Positions 6,086 to 6,800 of a stretch of 6,800 nt of DNA are shown piece by piece. How positions within the stretch are numbered: the stretch's first letter is position 1; each line of letters opens with the position of its first letter. The DNA lies in contig CAMYZR010000075.1 in assembly GCA_947303905.1 (NCBI GenBank), forward strand, positions 1-6,800. The letters are read 5' to 3'. The translations under genes and the position numbers were made by a program. Source of the DNA: an uncultured Atopobiaceae bacterium. GTDB taxonomy: Bacteria > Actinomycetota > Coriobacteriia > Coriobacteriales > Atopobiaceae. The notes below the pieces were generated by a model. That model was not told where the DNA came from. It saw only the letters and a program-made list of their open reading frames with translations, and did not search any database.

Positions 6086-6460
6086 ATGGCAGACGGAATC
6101 AACTTTGTCAGCACGTGGCACTTCATCCGCGAGGGACAGCTGCAGACGGACACCGAGGCGATGCTCATGCCGGGGGAGCAGGTGCTGGGCGTATATCAAA
6201 CGGTGCGTGACCAGGCGGTCTTCACCGACAAGCGCCTCATCGTGCGTGACGCCCAAGGCATCACCGGCAAGAAGGTGGAGATATTCTCCCTCCCCTGGAA
6301 GAGCGTTCAGATGTGGTCGACCGAGAACTCGGGAAAGGTGTTCGACATCGACACAGAGCTGGAGCTCTGGACGCTCATCGGAACCATCAAGATCAACCTG
6401 AACCGTGCCATCGACATCCGCAAGATCGACCAGCTGGTATCACAGGCGGTGCTGGGATAG
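6086..6460 (+). CDS. Small bacterial PH-domain protein (bPH/YvbH-like N-terminal type)
   Basis: The 124-residue protein is essentially one bacterial pleckstrin-homology-like domain (the family once called DUF1696). Signatures are MPGEQVLGVYQTVRD (28-42), FTDKRLIVRDAQG (46-58), GITGKKVEIFSLPW (58-71), the run from W77 to W95 with STENSGKVFDIDTEL in it, and a C-terminal helix from about residue 105. There is no signal peptide or membrane segment, so it is probably cytoplasmic. Family members are known as small oligomeric domains of uncertain function, and no catalytic residues can be pointed to. It is transcribed divergently from the topA operon across a 245-nt gap and converges with tatC. No functional link with either neighbour can be shown. 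The start is supported by AAAGGA at a 7-nt spacing. Confidence 0.88.
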   Translation: MADGINFVSTWHFIREGQLQTDTEAMLMPGEQVLGVYQTVRDQAVFTDKRLIVRDAQGITGKKVEIFSLPWKSVQMWSTENSGKVFDIDTELELWTLIGTIKINLNRAIDIRKIDQLVSQAVLG

Positions 6461-6516
6461 GCTGCCAGGCGGCACTCTGGCGCTCACACTCTCTTGCGCT
6501 CATGAGACACATGACA

Positions 6517-6559
6517 AGACCGCAGGTTATCGAGAAAGGGTTCCGGTAACCTGCGGTCT
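6517..6559. terminator. Long perfect hairpin between convergent genes, likely terminator
   Basis: AGACCGCAGGTTA (6517-6529) and TAACCTGCGGTCT (6547-6559) form a perfect 13-bp stem. It can extend by a T-G, C-G and G-C pair to 16 bp around an 11-nt loop. It lies 56 nt after the PH-domain gene stop and 57 nt after the tatC stop on the other strand. Neither side has a clean T run; read from tatC the bases after the stem (TGTCATG) are slightly T-rich, and read from the PH-domain gene they are GGGTTACG. A bidirectional terminator is the simplest reading. Confidence 0.6.
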
Positions 6560-6570
6560 GGGTTACGTGA

Positions 6571-6588
6571 AGCCGTGGCGCCACGGCT
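6571..6588. repeat. 18-bp perfect palindrome AGCCGTGGCGCCACGGCT
   Basis: The sequence is its own reverse complement and can fold as a 7-bp stem with a GCGC loop. ACGT at 6565-6568 can pair with ACGT at 6590-6593 to lengthen it across a small internal loop. It lies 28 nt beyond the tatC stop and may be the first part of the tatC terminator region. No T run follows it on either strand. Confidence 0.6.
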
Positions 6589-6616
6589 AACGTCTGCCGC
6601 CAATCACATCGTGAGG

Positions 6617-6800
6617 CTAGTCCTCGAAAGCATGCTCCTCGTATTCGGAGCGGTCCCAGCGAAGGGCCGCCGCGCCATCCCTTACGACAATCACCTGACG
6701 CGCGATGGCCAGGGCGATCTCGTAGAGCACCACGAGGGCAGCAAACATCAGGAGCATCGTCACGGGGCTGCCGTCGGGCGTGATCATGGCGACCATAACG
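6617..6800 (-). CDS. tatC: Sec-independent protein translocase TatC (C-terminal part, 5' end outside window)
   Basis: The last 60 codons of a leftward gene end at a TAG (6619-6617). The visible start reads VMVAMITPDGSPVTMLLMF, then VVLYEIALAIAR, which matches the end of TatC: the ITP-D-x2-S/T loop after the fifth helix, the final transmembrane helix (about visible residues 12-33) and the strongly conserved LYE that closes it. TatC is the multi-spanning membrane receptor that recognises twin-arginine signal peptides and exports folded proteins with TatA (and TatB). After the helix comes a cytoplasmic tail of about 26 residues with an acidic end (DRSEYEEHAFED). It converges with the PH-domain gene; the upstream Tat genes, if adjacent, are outside the window. 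Confidence 0.9.
   Translation of the reverse strand, partial: VMVAMITPDGSPVTMLLMFAALVVLYEIALAIARQVIVVRDGAAALRWDRSEYEEHAFED

Overview
The window looks like chromosomal DNA of a high-GC actinobacterium. It is GC-rich by eye, with strong G/C preference at third codon positions. The gene set and protein style best fit the Coriobacteriia (Olsenella/Atopobium-like), but that placement is an inference from memory and not something the sequence proves.

Most of the window (1-5840) is one leftward operon on the minus strand, in the order topA, tmk, holB, ricT. It encodes a type IA DNA topoisomerase, dTMP kinase, the delta' subunit of the DNA polymerase III clamp loader, and a PSP1-domain protein of the RicT/YaaT family. 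The genes are packed tightly: a 12-nt gap between topA and tmk, a 1-nt TGATG overlap between tmk and holB, and a 22-nt overlap between holB and ricT. The tmk-holB-ricT order is the core of the Bacillus tmk-yaaQ-yaaR-holB-yaaT cluster, here without the yaaQ/yaaR genes and with topA at the front. The operon joins nucleotide supply, DNA topology, replisome assembly and a protein known in Bacillus for RNA-processing control. ricT runs off the left edge; its visible 500 codons include an unusual tail of about 170 residues with spaced arginine clusters.

A divergent intergenic region (5841-6085) separates topA from a small rightward gene (6086-6460) that encodes a single bacterial pleckstrin-homology-like domain. 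The region holds the ribosome binding sites of both genes, a possible topA promoter and a 9-bp inverted repeat. To the right, 6461-6616 lies between two convergent genes and contains a long perfect hairpin and an 18-bp palindrome, probably a terminator region. The last 184 bases are the 3' end of a leftward tatC gene (twin-arginine translocase), which continues beyond the window.

I found no CRISPR array, tRNA, rRNA, insertion sequence or phage signature. The points most worth a second look are the archaeal-like active-site signature of the topoisomerase with its duplicated pair of zinc ribbons, and the arginine-cluster tail on RicT.
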